Source: an uncultured Eubacteriales bacterium (GTDB lineage Bacteria > Bacillota > Clostridia > Christensenellales > Aristaeellaceae). Taken from it: a stretch of DNA of 57,405 nt. The notes under the pieces were generated by a model that searched no databases, was not told the origin of the DNA, and saw nothing but the letters and a program-made list of their open reading frames with translations. The stretch's first letter is position 1; the number at the start of each line of letters is the position of its first letter. Positions 1 to 10,300 of the stretch are shown piece after piece. Position numbers and translations under genes: made by a program. The stretch is from positions 1-57,405 of the forward strand of contig CACWZP010000020.1 of assembly GCA_902765395.1 (NCBI GenBank), read 5' to 3'.

Positions 1-900
<900 letters not shown>

Positions 901-945
901 GCCGGTGGGACCGGCAGCCATGAGCTGCCGCGCACACTGACCATC

Positions 946-980
946 CGCCCGCCCCGTAAATGGGGCGGGCGTCTGTGTAT
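946..980 (+). terminator. Intrinsic terminator of tuf
   Basis: A perfect 10-bp stem (cgcccgcccc / ggggcgggcg) with a 6-nt loop lies 45 bases after the tuf stop. It is followed by a T/G-rich tail (tctgtgtatctgtg). Confidence 0.8.
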
Positions 981-1047
981 CTGTGAATAGAGCCCGCCCG
1001 GCGATGCGGGGCCAGCGAGGATCGGGATTTCGTAAATGCTCTTGTAA

Positions 1048-1295
1048 GGGCGGCGCAACGCCGCCCCTACAGAAGATTATGCGCCAACCAAAAGCCTCCC
1101 CACCGCAGCGGGGAGGTGGCGCGAAGCGCCGGTGGGGCACCCCCATTCAGAACTGTCCCATTCCTCGATGCTCCCAATCACGGGGCGGCCTGCCGAGTCG
1201 TGAATTGAAGCGAGCGGCTCGGCGCGTGGTGCCGAACGCGATGCTTCACTCAGCGAGCGCAGGCCGCCAAAAAGAACCGTTCTTCGGTTCCCCAT
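1048..1295. repeat. Composite dispersed intergenic repeat, copy 1
   Basis: The tuf-to-amylosucrase gap (901-1387) holds no credible gene. It carries a hairpin ggcggcgcaacgccgccc followed by ctacag, then gattatgcgc and a second hairpin around cctccccaccgcagcgggga, then a gcgcgaagcgc hairpin. The last part is bounded by ggcggcctgc (1183-1192 area) and gcaggccgcc (1260-1269) as inverted arms, followed by a gaaccg/cggttc hairpin. The same modules in the same order occur at 6802-7145, and single modules at 7258, 12792-12851 and 27422. This looks like a mobile or amplified non-coding repeat family. Confidence 0.75.
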
Positions 1296-1305
1296 TTCTT
1301 GATGT

Positions 1306-1328
1306 CGCCCTGAAGCGGGCGTTTTTTA
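1306..1328 (+). terminator. Short hairpin with T-run before the amylosucrase promoter
   Basis: cgccc-tgaag-cgggcg followed by six T. It sits at the end of the composite repeat and just upstream of the next promoter, so it would insulate that promoter from read-through. Confidence 0.55.
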
Positions 1329-1357
1329 TTGCCAACTTCGCCCCTATGTGATATGAT
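1329..1357 (+). promoter_or_regulatory. Sigma-A promoter for the amylosucrase-like gene
   Basis: -35 ttgcca at 1329-1334, 17-nt spacer, -10 tatgat at 1352-1357, about 30 nt before the start codon; the RBS is the G-rich run cagggggg. Confidence 0.6.
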
Positions 1358-1387
1358 AAAGCCAACAATGCACAGGGGGGCGGCGAC

Positions 1388-3232
1388 ATGGATAAGCGGA
1401 GCTGGGACAAGGTGTTTGCCGAGCGGTTTGCCCGGCACGAGGACGAATTGAAGTGGCTCTACTGCGAGCTGTACAACGCGGACATGCAGGCCTATGACTA
1501 TTTCGTGGGCATGCTGTATCGCGCGTATCAGGCGCGGCCGGAGGCGCTGCGGGCGCTGGACGGTCAGCGGGAGAAGAACCCCGACTGGTACCGTGCCCAC
1601 GACATCACGGGCATGCTGATGTACGTGAAGGCCTTTGCCGGCACGCTGAAGGGCGTGCGGGAAAAGCTGGATTACATACAGGACTGCGGCGTGAACTACC
1701 TGCACCTGATGCCGCTGCTGGAGAGCCCGGAGGGCCGCAGCGACGGCGGCTACGCGGTCTCCGACTTCCGCAGGGTGCAGCCGGAGCTGGGCACCATGGA
1801 GGACCTGGCCGCCCTGGCGTCGGACTGCCACGACCGGGGCATCGCCGTGTGTCTGGATTTCGTGATGAACCACACCAGCGAGGACCACGAGTGGGCCAGA
1901 AAGGCCCGGGCGGGGGATTGGGAGAGCCAGTGCCGCTACTTCTTCTACGACAACTGGGTGGTGCCCAACGAGTACGAGAAGACCGTGCCCCAGGTGTTTC
2001 CCACCACCGCGCCGGGGAACTTCAGCTGGTGCCCGGCGCTGGGCAAGGTGGTGATGACCACCTTCTGGCCCTATCAGTGGGACCTGAATTACGCCAACCC
2101 CATGGTGTTCAACGACATGACGGACAACATGCTGTTCCTGTGCAACCAGGGCGTGGACATCATCCGCTTGGACGCCGTGCCCTACATCTGGAAGGCGCTG
2201 GGCACCACCTGCCGCAACCAGCCCCAGGTGCACACGCTGGTGCGCATGATGCGCATGGCCTGCGAGATCGTCTGCCCGGGCACGCTGCTGCTGGGCGAGG
2301 TGGTCATGGCCCCGGACAAGGTGGTGCCCTACTTCGGCACCGTGGAGAAGCCGGAGTGCCACATGCTGTACAACGTCACCACCATGGCCTCCATCTGGCA
2401 CACCGTGGCCACCCGGGACGTGCGGCTGCTGCGCCACCAGCTGGGCCAGGTGTTCGCCCTGCCGGGGCAGTATACCTTCCTCAACTACCTGCGCTGCCAT
2501 GACGACATTGGCTGGGGCCTGGACTACGGCTTCCTGGGCCAGTTCGGCATGGACGAGGTGCCCCACAAGAAGTATCTGAACGACTACCTGACCGGCAAGT
2601 GGCCGGGGAGCCTGGCCCGGGGCGAGCTGTACAACGACGACCCGCGCCTGGGCGACGCCCGCCTCTGCGGCACCACGGCCTCCCTGTGCGGCGTGCAGAC
2701 CGCGCTTGAAAACGGCGGCGGCGCGCCGCTGGAGGCCGCGCTGGAGCTGGATGTCGCGCTGCACGCGCTGATGTTCACGCTCAGCGGCGTGCCGGTGCTG
2801 TACAGCGGCGACGAGATTGCCATGCTGAACGACGACGCCTATCACGCCGACCCCCTGAAGGCCGAGGACAGCCGCTACCTGCACCGGGGCGACATGGACT
2901 GGGCCGCCGCGAAGAAGCGCGGGGACGAATCCACGCCCGAGGGCCGGGTGTTCGCCGCGATCCGGCGCATGGAGGCGCTGCGCTCCGAGCATCCCGCCTT
3001 TGACGCCGCGGCGAAGGTGCGCCTGCTGCCCGACAACGGCAATTCCCTGCTGGGCATCGAGCGCGTCTGCGGCGGCGAGCGGCTGCTGGCGCTGTTCAAC
3101 TTCGGCCAGTTCGCCCAGGTCGGCCTGCCCGGCGAGTCCGGAGAGTTCACCGACCTGTGGACCGGCGAGACCGTCCGCGCCGAAGACGTGCTGGTGCCCG
3201 GCGGCGGGTTCCGGTGGGTGGCAAAGGAGTAG
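1388..3232 (+). CDS. Amylosucrase-like GH13 enzyme
   Basis: A 614-residue alpha-amylase superfamily protein. Length and sequence pattern match amylosucrase (GH13 subfamily 4), which splits sucrose and transfers glucose to an alpha-1,4-glucan. Visible signatures are a helical N-terminal domain with the NPDW motif, GVNYLHLMPL, SDGGYAVSDFR, DFVMNHTS (D157 to H162), the nucleophile D262 in IIRLDAVPYIWK, acid/base E304 in LLGEVV, and the transition-state Asp D372 in CHDDIGWGLD. The HDDIGW and NHTSEDHEW strings are typical of amylosucrase rather than sucrose phosphorylase. There is no signal peptide, so it should be cytoplasmic. It stands alone with its own promoter; no sugar transporter or regulator is adjacent. 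The exact substrate (sucrose hydrolysis, transfer or isomer formation) cannot be fixed from sequence. Confidence 0.88.
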   Translation: MDKRSWDKVFAERFARHEDELKWLYCELYNADMQAYDYFVGMLYRAYQARPEALRALDGQREKNPDWYRAHDITGMLMYVKAFAGTLKGVREKLDYIQDCGVNYLHLMPLLESPEGRSDGGYAVSDFRRVQPELGTMEDLAALASDCHDRGIAVCLDFVMNHTSEDHEWARKARAGDWESQCRYFFYDNWVVPNEYEKTVPQVFPTTAPGNFSWCPALGKVVMTTFWPYQWDLNYANPMVFNDMTDNMLFLCNQGVDIIRLDAVPYIWKALGTTCRNQPQVHTLVRMMRMACEIVCPGTLLLGEVVMAPDKVVPYFGTVEKPECHMLYNVTTMASIWHTVATRDVRLLRHQLGQVFALPGQYTFLNYLRCHDDIGWGLDYGFLGQFGMDEVPHKKYLNDYLTGKWPGSLARGELYNDDPRLGDARLCGTTASLCGVQTALENGGGAPLEAALELDVALHALMFTLSGVPVLYSGDEIAMLNDDAYHADPLKAEDSRYLHRGDMDWAAAKKRGDESTPEGRVFAAIRRMEALRSEHPAFDAAAKVRLLPDNGNSLLGIERVCGGERLLALFNFGQFAQVGLPGESGEFTDLWTGETVRAEDVLVPGGGFRWVAKE

Positions 3233-3233
3233 G

Positions 3234-3395
3234 GATAAGGGAGTAGGGAGCAGGAATAGCGGCTGGCGCGGCTGCACAAGGCCTTCCCTCCCCGCAATGA
3301 CGCACCTTCTTCACTTATGAGTACGCTGCGATCCTGTATGAACGATGTCATTGCGAGGAGGAGCATGGCGACGACGTGGCAATCTGGTCTTCTAC
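3234..3395. repeat. Two dispersed non-coding repeats upstream of the MBL lipoprotein gene
   Basis: agggagcaggaatagcggctg at about 3246-3266 recurs at about 14434 and, shortened, at about 34818. A second module, cattgcgaggagg...gacgtggcaatctgg at 3349-3393, has the form of an intergenic repeat common in Clostridia genomes. Its partner arm is suggested by cccgcaatgacgcac at 3290-3304, so the block can fold back on itself. No gene is present in this stretch. Confidence 0.6.
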
Positions 3396-3419
3396 AACTG
3401 CTTTTTCAAGGAGAACCGT

Positions 3420-4745
3420 ATGCGGAAAATCATCCCTGTATTGTTGCTGTGCGTCTTGCTGACGGCCTGCGGGCAGACCGCCCCGACGCCTGGCCCGGAG
3501 CCGACGTCTGCGCCGGAGCCGGTGGCGACCATCGAGCCTGTTTCGGAGGAGACGGGGGAAGCGCAAATGCCGGCTGCCGTGGATTCAGGCCTGTCCTATT
3601 CCGGGGCCGCTGAGAAGCTGCGCTCGGATGCCCAGGCGGTGTACCTGTTCGCGACGAACGTGGGCAAGGGCGACGCGCTCGTTTTGCGCTGTGGCGACTG
3701 GATCGGCCTGATCGACACGGGCAAGACCTGGGCGCGGGGGCGGGTGGACCAGGCCCTGGCGCTGATGGGCTCGAGCTTCCGTGCCGGTGACAGCTATCGC
3801 CTGGACGCCGTGTTCCTCACCCACACCGACGATGATCACGTGGGCGGGCTCAAATGGATGACCGCGGATGACGGCCGAATCCCCAACAGAAGGATAGAGG
3901 CGCTGTATGCTTCGGCGATGTACACCGGCGTGAAGGAGGGCAAGCACCCGGCGGTGCAGGCCATGGGCGGCGCTCAGTGGCTCAAGCGGGGCGACGAGGT
4001 TCCACTGGGGGACAGCGGCGCGGTGTTGAAGGTGCTGGCCCCGGCTTCCCGGTACACCGACAAGGACGACAACAACTCCCTGGTGATGATGCTGGAATCG
4101 CCCCAGGGCAGGATGCTGCTCGCCGGTGACATGGAGCTGCCGGAGGAGGCGGAGCTGCTGAATCAGGGGGACGACCTGTCCTGCGCCGTGTTGAAGGTGC
4201 CGAACCACGGCGACGACGACACCACCAGCGCCGCCTTCGCCAATGCCTGCGCCGCGCAGATCGCCGTGGTCTCCACCGACAGCCAGGAGAAGCCCGGCAC
4301 GCCCGACCCCGGCGTCATCAGCCGGCTGCAGGCCGCCGGCAGCCGGGTGGTGGTCACCGGGGACAGCGGCCTGGGCGTGCTCGTCACGCTGAAAAACGGC
4401 ACCGCCACCGCCGAGACCGTGGACTTCCCATGTCCCGCCGTCTCCGGCCTGTCCATCGCCCGGGTGGACGCCTCGGACGACACCGTTACCCTTCAAAATA
4501 CCTCTGACAGCCCCGTCGGCCTCAACGGCTGCTATCTCTTCTCCGACAAGGGCGGCGAGATGTACGTGTTCGCCGACGAATCCATCGACCCCGGCGCGAC
4601 CCTCACCATCGGGACCAACTCCACCAAGGGGGATTACGACGTCCTCTGGGACGACAAAAAGGTCATCAACAAGAAGAAGGCCGACACGATTTGCCTGTAC
4701 GACGATTGCGGCCGGGTGATCGACTGGATGGGGAACGGGAAATAG
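3420..4745 (+). CDS. ComEC-like metallo-beta-lactamase-fold lipoprotein with lamin-tail domain
   Basis: The 441-residue product starts at the ATG 5 nt after aaggaga; an in-frame upstream start at 3345 would add 25 residues translated from the repeat and is rejected. The N-terminus is a lipoprotein signal with lipobox LLTAC (C17), then a Pro/Glu/Thr-rich linker. Residues ~75-310 form an MBL-fold domain with HTDDDH (H135, D139, H140), a GLIDTG strand and a PNHGDDDTTSAAF segment, resembling the ComEC hydrolase domain. Residues ~345-440 look like a lamin-tail (LTD) beta domain (VTLQNTSDSPVGLNG, ending RVIDWMGNG). It is predicted to sit on the outer face of the membrane, possibly as a nuclease or phosphodiesterase; the substrate is unknown. 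Free-standing MBL-LTD proteins are known in Clostridia. Confidence 0.8.
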   Translation: MRKIIPVLLLCVLLTACGQTAPTPGPEPTSAPEPVATIEPVSEETGEAQMPAAVDSGLSYSGAAEKLRSDAQAVYLFATNVGKGDALVLRCGDWIGLIDTGKTWARGRVDQALALMGSSFRAGDSYRLDAVFLTHTDDDHVGGLKWMTADDGRIPNRRIEALYASAMYTGVKEGKHPAVQAMGGAQWLKRGDEVPLGDSGAVLKVLAPASRYTDKDDNNSLVMMLESPQGRMLLAGDMELPEEAELLNQGDDLSCAVLKVPNHGDDDTTSAAFANACAAQIAVVSTDSQEKPGTPDPGVISRLQAAGSRVVVTGDSGLGVLVTLKNGTATAETVDFPCPAVSGLSIARVDASDDTVTLQNTSDSPVGLNGCYLFSDKGGEMYVFADESIDPGATLTIGTNSTKGDYDVLWDDKKVINKKKADTICLYDDCGRVIDWMGNGK

Positions 4746-4810
4746 GGGAACAGGAACAGCGGACGGGATCAATGCCATCTGTCTTCTGTTGTTTCGCCCT
4801 GAAAATACAT

Positions 4811-4912
4811 GTGTACAGATCCTTCGACTGCGCATCGCCTGCCGCGATGCTCCGCTCAGGATGACAACATGGCGTCGCCTGTCATCCTGAGCGCAGCGAA
4901 GGATCTGTACAT
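4811..4912. repeat. Long inverted repeat of the 'gaaggatctgtac' family
   Basis: The left arm tgtacagatccttcgactgcgc and following cgctcaggatgaca are mirrored by tgtcatcctgagcgcagcgaaggatctgtac at about 4878-4910. A related single copy (cattctgagcggagcgc...gaagaatctgtac) is at 34890-34945. The gap 4746-5148 holds no gene besides this palindrome and the promoter at its end. Confidence 0.7.
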
Positions 4913-5089
4913 TCATTATCCAACGACATGCCGGGATACGGTCGCGGGATCGTTGTTTTTGCCGCGGCAGCCACTCATCCCGTCCTCTCTCCCTCGCCCC
5001 AATTTCGCCTAAATTTCCCCCTCCGATAGACACCCACCGGGCTTTTGCGTTATCAAATTTCGACATTCCCCCAAAGGGCGGCGGCTTGT

Positions 5090-5098
5090 GTTATAATC
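5090..5098 (+). promoter_or_regulatory. Extended -10 promoter
   Basis: tgt-tataat (TGn extended -10) lies about 50 nt before the ATG at 5149. No good -35 is seen at the right distance, as expected for an extended -10 site. Confidence 0.55.
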
Positions 5099-5148
5099 TA
5101 CAAAGGACGACTGTCTGTACCCATACCACCACCAAAGGGGTGAAATAC

Positions 5149-6717
5149 ATGGCGTTGCTGCGCATCGGCGGCTTCAACCTGGGCAAGAAGCGGGAGGAGC
5201 TGCTGCAGAGCTACGAGGGCGAGGAGCCCTACATGCCCGGCGGATACGAGACCCCCGTTGACGGCGAGGAACCCTATCGCCCGGAGGGCTACGACGCGCC
5301 CTACGATGATTACGAGGACGATTACGGCTACGACGACGACTATGGCTATGACGACGGCTATGGCTATGACGACGACAGCCGATACGACGACGATTACGGC
5401 TACGACGAGGCCTACGGCTATGACGACGACGGGGACTATCCCCCCGAGGACGGCGGCTATCGCCGCGCGCCTTATTACGACGCGCCGGCCTATGAGCCCC
5501 GGTATCCCGACAACGGCATCGGCGACCTGCTGGATTACGTGGACGAGCACGAGTGGATCAACTGGCTGATGCTGTTCCTGGTGCCCCCGCTGGGCATCTG
5601 GATGCTGTGGCGCCGGAAGCGCTTCGTGCAGAGCACCAACATACTGCTCACCGCGCTCAGCCTGCTGTGGCTGCTGGCGGTGATCATCCTGCTGTTCGTG
5701 CGGCCGTTCCGCGCCCGGACCGATACCACCATCACGCCCCAGCCCGTGGGCGCGGCGGCGCTGCCCACCGAGGCGCCCGTCGAGGAAGCGGAGCCGGAGG
5801 CGACGGAGGCCGTGGTGGTGCCCGCCGAGGAGGTGGACGAGGCCAACGCGGTGTACACCGTCAGCGGCGCGCCCTGGTACCACCAGAACGCGGAGTGTTC
5901 GTTCATTCCCGGCGGCTCGGAGACCAACCGCATCGCCCGCAACACCGCAGTGGAGCAGAGCATGCTGGCCTGCCCCTACTGCCTGGCCAGCCAGTACAGC
6001 GACGGCCTGTGGGACCTGGTGTTCGTCAACGGCGCCACCGAGGACCGCAGCGGCATGAAGGTGTATTGCTCCACCTACAACACCTACTTCCACACCAAGG
6101 CCGACTGCAGCGACCTGGGCGGCGACGCCCAGGAGGTGGGCCTGAAGGAAGCCCTGCTGATGGGCCGGGCCGCCTGCGAGAAGTGCTGCCCCGACGCGGG
6201 CCGCGAGGTGTTCTGCACGAAGGACGGCACCTATTACCACGTGGAGGACGAGTGCTCCGGCATGCGCAACGCCAGCAAGGTGACCTATGCCGAGGCGCGG
6301 GTCACCGGCAAGAAGCGCTGCCCGGTCTGCATCGGCGGCGTGGACGAGGCCGAGGAGGCGGCGGAGGCCGCGCTGAACGCCGAGACGGAGGCCGCGGCGC
6401 AGGCGTCCAGCGGTTACTATGTCTATGCCACGCCCAACGGCACCTATTATCACGTGAATTCCACCTGCTCCGGCATGCGGGACGCCCAGCAGGTGCTGCT
6501 CTCGGACATGCTGAAGGCGAAGCGCCCGGCCTGCCCGGTGTGCTGCCCCAACGCGGAGAGCACCGTGTTCGCCCAGAGCGGCAACCCGTATTACCACTCC
6601 TATGCCACCTGCTCCGGCATGGACAACGCCACCCAGGGCATCCTGGTGAACGCGCTGGCCGCCGGGCTGAAGCAGTGCCCCGTGTGCTGGACCAGCACCG
6701 CGGGGGGAGACAGCTGA
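5149..6717 (+). CDS. Membrane protein with five Ada-like HCCC modules
   Basis: 522 residues, starting at the ATG after aaaggggtgaaatac. Residues ~25-115 are an acidic, Tyr/Gly/Asp-rich low-complexity tract with repeated DDYGYDD. Residues ~138-187 hold two adjacent hydrophobic segments (WLMLFLVPPLGIWML and TALSLLWLLAVIILLFV) separated by RRKR. After a Pro/Glu linker come five tandem units of ~45-60 residues with the pattern YYH-x5-C-SGM...A..G...CPxC (units begin near residues 240, 303, 350, 423 and 471). This pattern resembles the zinc-binding fold of Ada's N-terminal domain as found as a tail on many secreted nucleases (YH..C....A...G..PC..C). The first unit is the most divergent. The function is not recognised; surface-exposed metal-binding repeats are the best description. 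Confidence 0.7.
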   Translation: MALLRIGGFNLGKKREELLQSYEGEEPYMPGGYETPVDGEEPYRPEGYDAPYDDYEDDYGYDDDYGYDDGYGYDDDSRYDDDYGYDEAYGYDDDGDYPPEDGGYRRAPYYDAPAYEPRYPDNGIGDLLDYVDEHEWINWLMLFLVPPLGIWMLWRRKRFVQSTNILLTALSLLWLLAVIILLFVRPFRARTDTTITPQPVGAAALPTEAPVEEAEPEATEAVVVPAEEVDEANAVYTVSGAPWYHQNAECSFIPGGSETNRIARNTAVEQSMLACPYCLASQYSDGLWDLVFVNGATEDRSGMKVYCSTYNTYFHTKADCSDLGGDAQEVGLKEALLMGRAACEKCCPDAGREVFCTKDGTYYHVEDECSGMRNASKVTYAEARVTGKKRCPVCIGGVDEAEEAAEAALNAETEAAAQASSGYYVYATPNGTYYHVNSTCSGMRDAQQVLLSDMLKAKRPACPVCCPNAESTVFAQSGNPYYHSYATCSGMDNATQGILVNALAAGLKQCPVCWTSTAGGDS

Positions 6718-6728
6718 GGGGAACCCAT

Positions 6729-6756
6729 AAAAAGAAGGCCGAAGGGCCTTCTTTTT
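6729..6756 (+). terminator. Intrinsic terminator
   Basis: aaaaagaaggcc-gaa-gggccttcttttt is a 12-bp stem with T-run, 11 nt after the stop of the HCCC-module protein. Confidence 0.9.
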
Positions 6757-6801
6757 GTGTGGAACGGGATGGGCCTCTTTACCGGATGGGAAGGCTTGGG
6801 C

Positions 6802-7281
6802 GGGCGGCGCAACGCCGCCCCTGCAGGATTATGGGCGTACAATCCAAAAGCCTCCCCACCGCAGTGGGGAGGGGGCGCGAAGCGCCGGTAGGGCATTCCC
6901 TCTTCAGGACTGCCACGCTCCTCGCTGCACTCCACATACAGAGGCGGCCTGCAACCAAAACCCTTGGGAACGAGCAGATGCGCGCAGCGTGCGCAGGAGC
7001 GAAGTTTATAGCGCCGAGCGAAGCGAGGCCGAGGGCCCCGCACATTGGCTGTGCGAGCCCGAAACCCGCGCCTGGCTGTCAGGGCAGGCGCGGGGCGTAA
7101 CGGGTTTTGTGCAGGCCGCCAAAAAAGAGCGTTTCCCGGTTCCCATAACCCCTCTGACCCTGCGGGCCTCCCTCCCCTTGAAAGGGGAGGCAAGAGGGAC
7201 GACCCTTCCGTCATTTGCTTCGCAAATGCCACCTTCCCCTAAAGGGGAAGGCTTTCGGACGGCGCAACGCCGCCCCTACAG
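6802..7281. repeat. Composite dispersed intergenic repeat, copy 2, with extra hairpins
   Basis: This block fills the gene-free gap 6757-7318. Modules in order are ggcggcgcaacgccgccc (6804), ggattatg, aaaagcctccccaccgcagtgggga (6846), gcgcgaagcgc, an arm ggcggcctgc (6942), about 170 bp of GC-rich palindromic sequence, an arm gcaggccgcc (7112) followed by aaaaaagagcg and cggttccc, then ctccccttgaaaggggag and ccttcccctaaaggggaagg hairpins, and another ggcgcaacgccgccc (7261). It is an expanded version of the block at 1048-1295. Confidence 0.75.
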
Positions 7282-7319
7282 GGATTACGCACACCCAAAG
7301 GGGGAAGGCTTTCACGCGC

Positions 7320-7354
7320 AAAAAACATCCCCGGGCGGCAGCCCGGGGGTGTTG
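7320..7354 (-). terminator. Intrinsic terminator of ileS
   Basis: On the minus strand aacacccccgggctgccgcccggggatgtttttt: a GC-rich stem followed by a T-run, 12 nt beyond the ileS stop. Confidence 0.85.
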
Positions 7355-7365
7355 CGTCGTCAGCT

Positions 7366-10300
7366 TCAGTTCTTCTTCACGCTCAGCGCGGCCTTTTCGC
7401 CGTTGATGTTCCACTCCTTGGCGTAGGCGCCTTCGGGGGCATCGGCGTCGGAAATGGCGGTGGCCAGCACGGCGGAGGCGATGGCGTCCCGGTTGTTCGC
7501 GATGGCCGCGGCCAGCGTGTCGGTGGTCCGGTAGGTGACGGTGATGCGGTCCACCACGTCGAACCCGGCCTCCTTGCGCATGGTCTGCAGCTTGCTGATC
7601 ACCTCGCGCACATAGCCCTTTTCGATCAGCGCGGGGGTGAGGTTGGTGTCGATGACCACGGTCATGCCGCCGTCGCTCTCGGCTACGAAACCGGGCTTCT
7701 GGGCGGGAGCGATCAGGCAGTCGTCCTTGGCCAGCTCCACTTCCGTGCCCTCGATCTCAAACTTCACGCTGCCGTCCTTCTCCAGCGCGTCGACGAATTC
7801 GTTGCCGTCCACGTCCTTCAGGTACGCGCCGATCTTGCCCAGGAGCTTTCCGTACTTCGGGCCCAGGGTGCGCATCTGGGGCTTGATCTGGTAGCTGGTG
7901 AAGGCGCGGGCGTCCTCGATGAACTCCACGCTCTCCACGTTCAGCTCGTCCCGGATCAGCGCGGCGCAGGCGTCGGACAGCTTGCTGCCCTTCACGTACA
8001 GGGTGGAAAGCGCCTGGCGCACCTTGATGTTGGCGGTGCTGCGGGCGGCGCGGCCCAGCGTGATGGCCTGGGCCACCTCGTCCATCTCGGCTTCAAGCTG
8101 CTTGTCGATGCGTGCCTCGTCGGCGGCGGGGAAGTCGCACAGGTGCACGCTCTCCGGCGCGCCGTCCACGCTGCCCACCACCAGGTTGCGGTACATGCTC
8201 TCGGTCATGAAGGGGATGAATGGCGCGGCCACCTTGCAAAGCGTCACCAGCACGGTGTACAGCGTCTGGTAGGCGGCCTTCTTGTCGCCGGTCCAATCCT
8301 TGCCCCAGAAGCGGGACTTGGAAAGGCGCACGTACCAGTTGGAAAGCTCGTCCACGAACGCCTGGATGGCGCGGGCGGACTCGGTGATCCTGTAGCCGGA
8401 CAGGCCCTCGTCCACGGCCTTCACCAGGCTGTTCAGCCGGCTCAGCAGCCACTTGTCCATCAGGGTCAGGTCCTTCTCGTCCGCCACGTGCTCGGCGGGC
8501 ACATAGCCGTCGATGGCGGCGTACATGCAGAAGAAGGCGTAGGTGTTCCACAGGGTGCCCATGAACTTGGACTGCATCTCGCTGACCAGTTCGCCGGAGA
8601 AGCGGGTGGGCAGCCACGGCGCGCCGTTGGCGTAGAAGTACCAGCGCACGGCGTCGGCGCCCTGCTTGTCCAGCACGGCCCAGGGATCCACCACGTTGCC
8701 CAGGTGCTTGGACATCTTCTTGCCCTCGGCGTCCTGCACATGGCCCATGACCACGCAGTTCTCAAAGGGGCTCCTGTCGAACAGCAGCGTCGAGATCGCC
8801 ATCAGCGTGTAGAACCAGCCGCGGGTCTGGTCGATGGCCTCGGAGATGAAGTTGGCCGGGAAGTTGGCCTCGAAGATCTCCTTGTTCTCAAAGGGATAGT
8901 GCCACTGGGCGAAGGGCATGCTGCCAGAGTCGTACCAGCAGTCGATGACCTCGGGCGTGCGGCGCATCTCCCCGCCGCAGTCCGGGCAGGTGAGGGTCAC
9001 ATTGTCGATGTAGGGCCGGTGCAGCTCGATGTCGTCCGGCACGTCGTTGCCCAGCTCCTTGAGCTCGGCGCGGCTGCCGATCACGTGGATCTTGCCGCAG
9101 CCCTTGCATACCCACACGGGAAGGGGCGTGCCCCAGTAGCGCTCGCGGGAGAGGCCCCAGTCGATCACGTTCTCCAGGAAGTTGCCGAAGCGGCCCTCCT
9201 GGATGTTGTCCGGGTACCAGTTCACGGTGCGGTTGTTGGCCACCAGCCGGTCGCGCACGGCGGTCATGCGGATGAACCAGGTGCTGCGGGCGTAGTAGAT
9301 CAGCGGGGTGTCGCAGCGCCAGCAGAAGGGATAGTCGTGGGTGAACTCCGGCGCGGAGACCAGCTTGCCCTGCTCCTCGAGCCATTCAAGGATCATCGGG
9401 TCGGCCTTCTTCACGAACACGCCGGGCCAGTAGGTCTGCTTGTCCATCTCGCCCTTGGCGTCCACCAGCTGCAGGAAGGGGATGGCGTTCTCGCGGCCCA
9501 CGCGGGCGTCGTCCTCGCCGAAGGCGGGCGCCTGGTGCACCACGCCGGTGCCGTCCGTCATGGTCACGTAGTCGTCGGCCACGATGGTCCAGGCGTTCTG
9601 CTCGTTCTCAGCGCCCTTGATGGCGGTCTTCTGGAAGTCGAACAGCGGCTCGTAGCGCAGGCCCTTCAGCTCGATGCCGGGGAAGGTGATCTTGTTGGAG
9701 ATCTCGGCGCCCTCGCCCAGCACCTTCTCGATCAGGGCGTCGCCCATGATGACGGTCCTGCCCTCGTAGTCAAAGCGGGCGTAGGTCTCGTCGGGGTTCA
9801 CGCACAGCGCCACGTTGCTGGGCAGCGTCCAGGGCGTGGTGGTCCAGGCGTAGACATAGGTGTTGTCCTGGTCCAGCAGCTTGAAGCGCACCACGGCGGA
9901 GCGCTCCGTCACGGCCTTGTAGCCCTGGGATACCTCGTGGCTGGACAGCGCGGTGCCGCAGCGGGGGCAGTAGGGGACGACCTTGTGGCCCTTGTACAGA
10001 AGGCCCTTGTCCGCCACCTGCTTGAGCGACCACCATACGGATTCGATGTAGTTGTTGTCATAGGTGATGTAGGGGTTTTCCATGTCGGCCCAGTAGCCCA
10101 CGCGCTCCGACATCTTCTCCCATTCGCCCTTGTACTTCCACACGGACTCCTTGCACTTCTTGATGAAGGGCTCGATGCCGTAGGCCTCGATCTGCTCCTT
10201 GCCGTCCAGGCCCAGCAGCTTCTCCACCTCCAGCTCCACGGGCAGGCCGTGGGTGTCCCAGCCGGCCTTGCGGGTGACATACTTGCCCTTCATGGTGTGA

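Noticed and set aside
983-1351. 122-codon frame after tuf
   Set aside because: Translated from the composite intergenic repeat and hairpins; basic, no homology pattern, no RBS.
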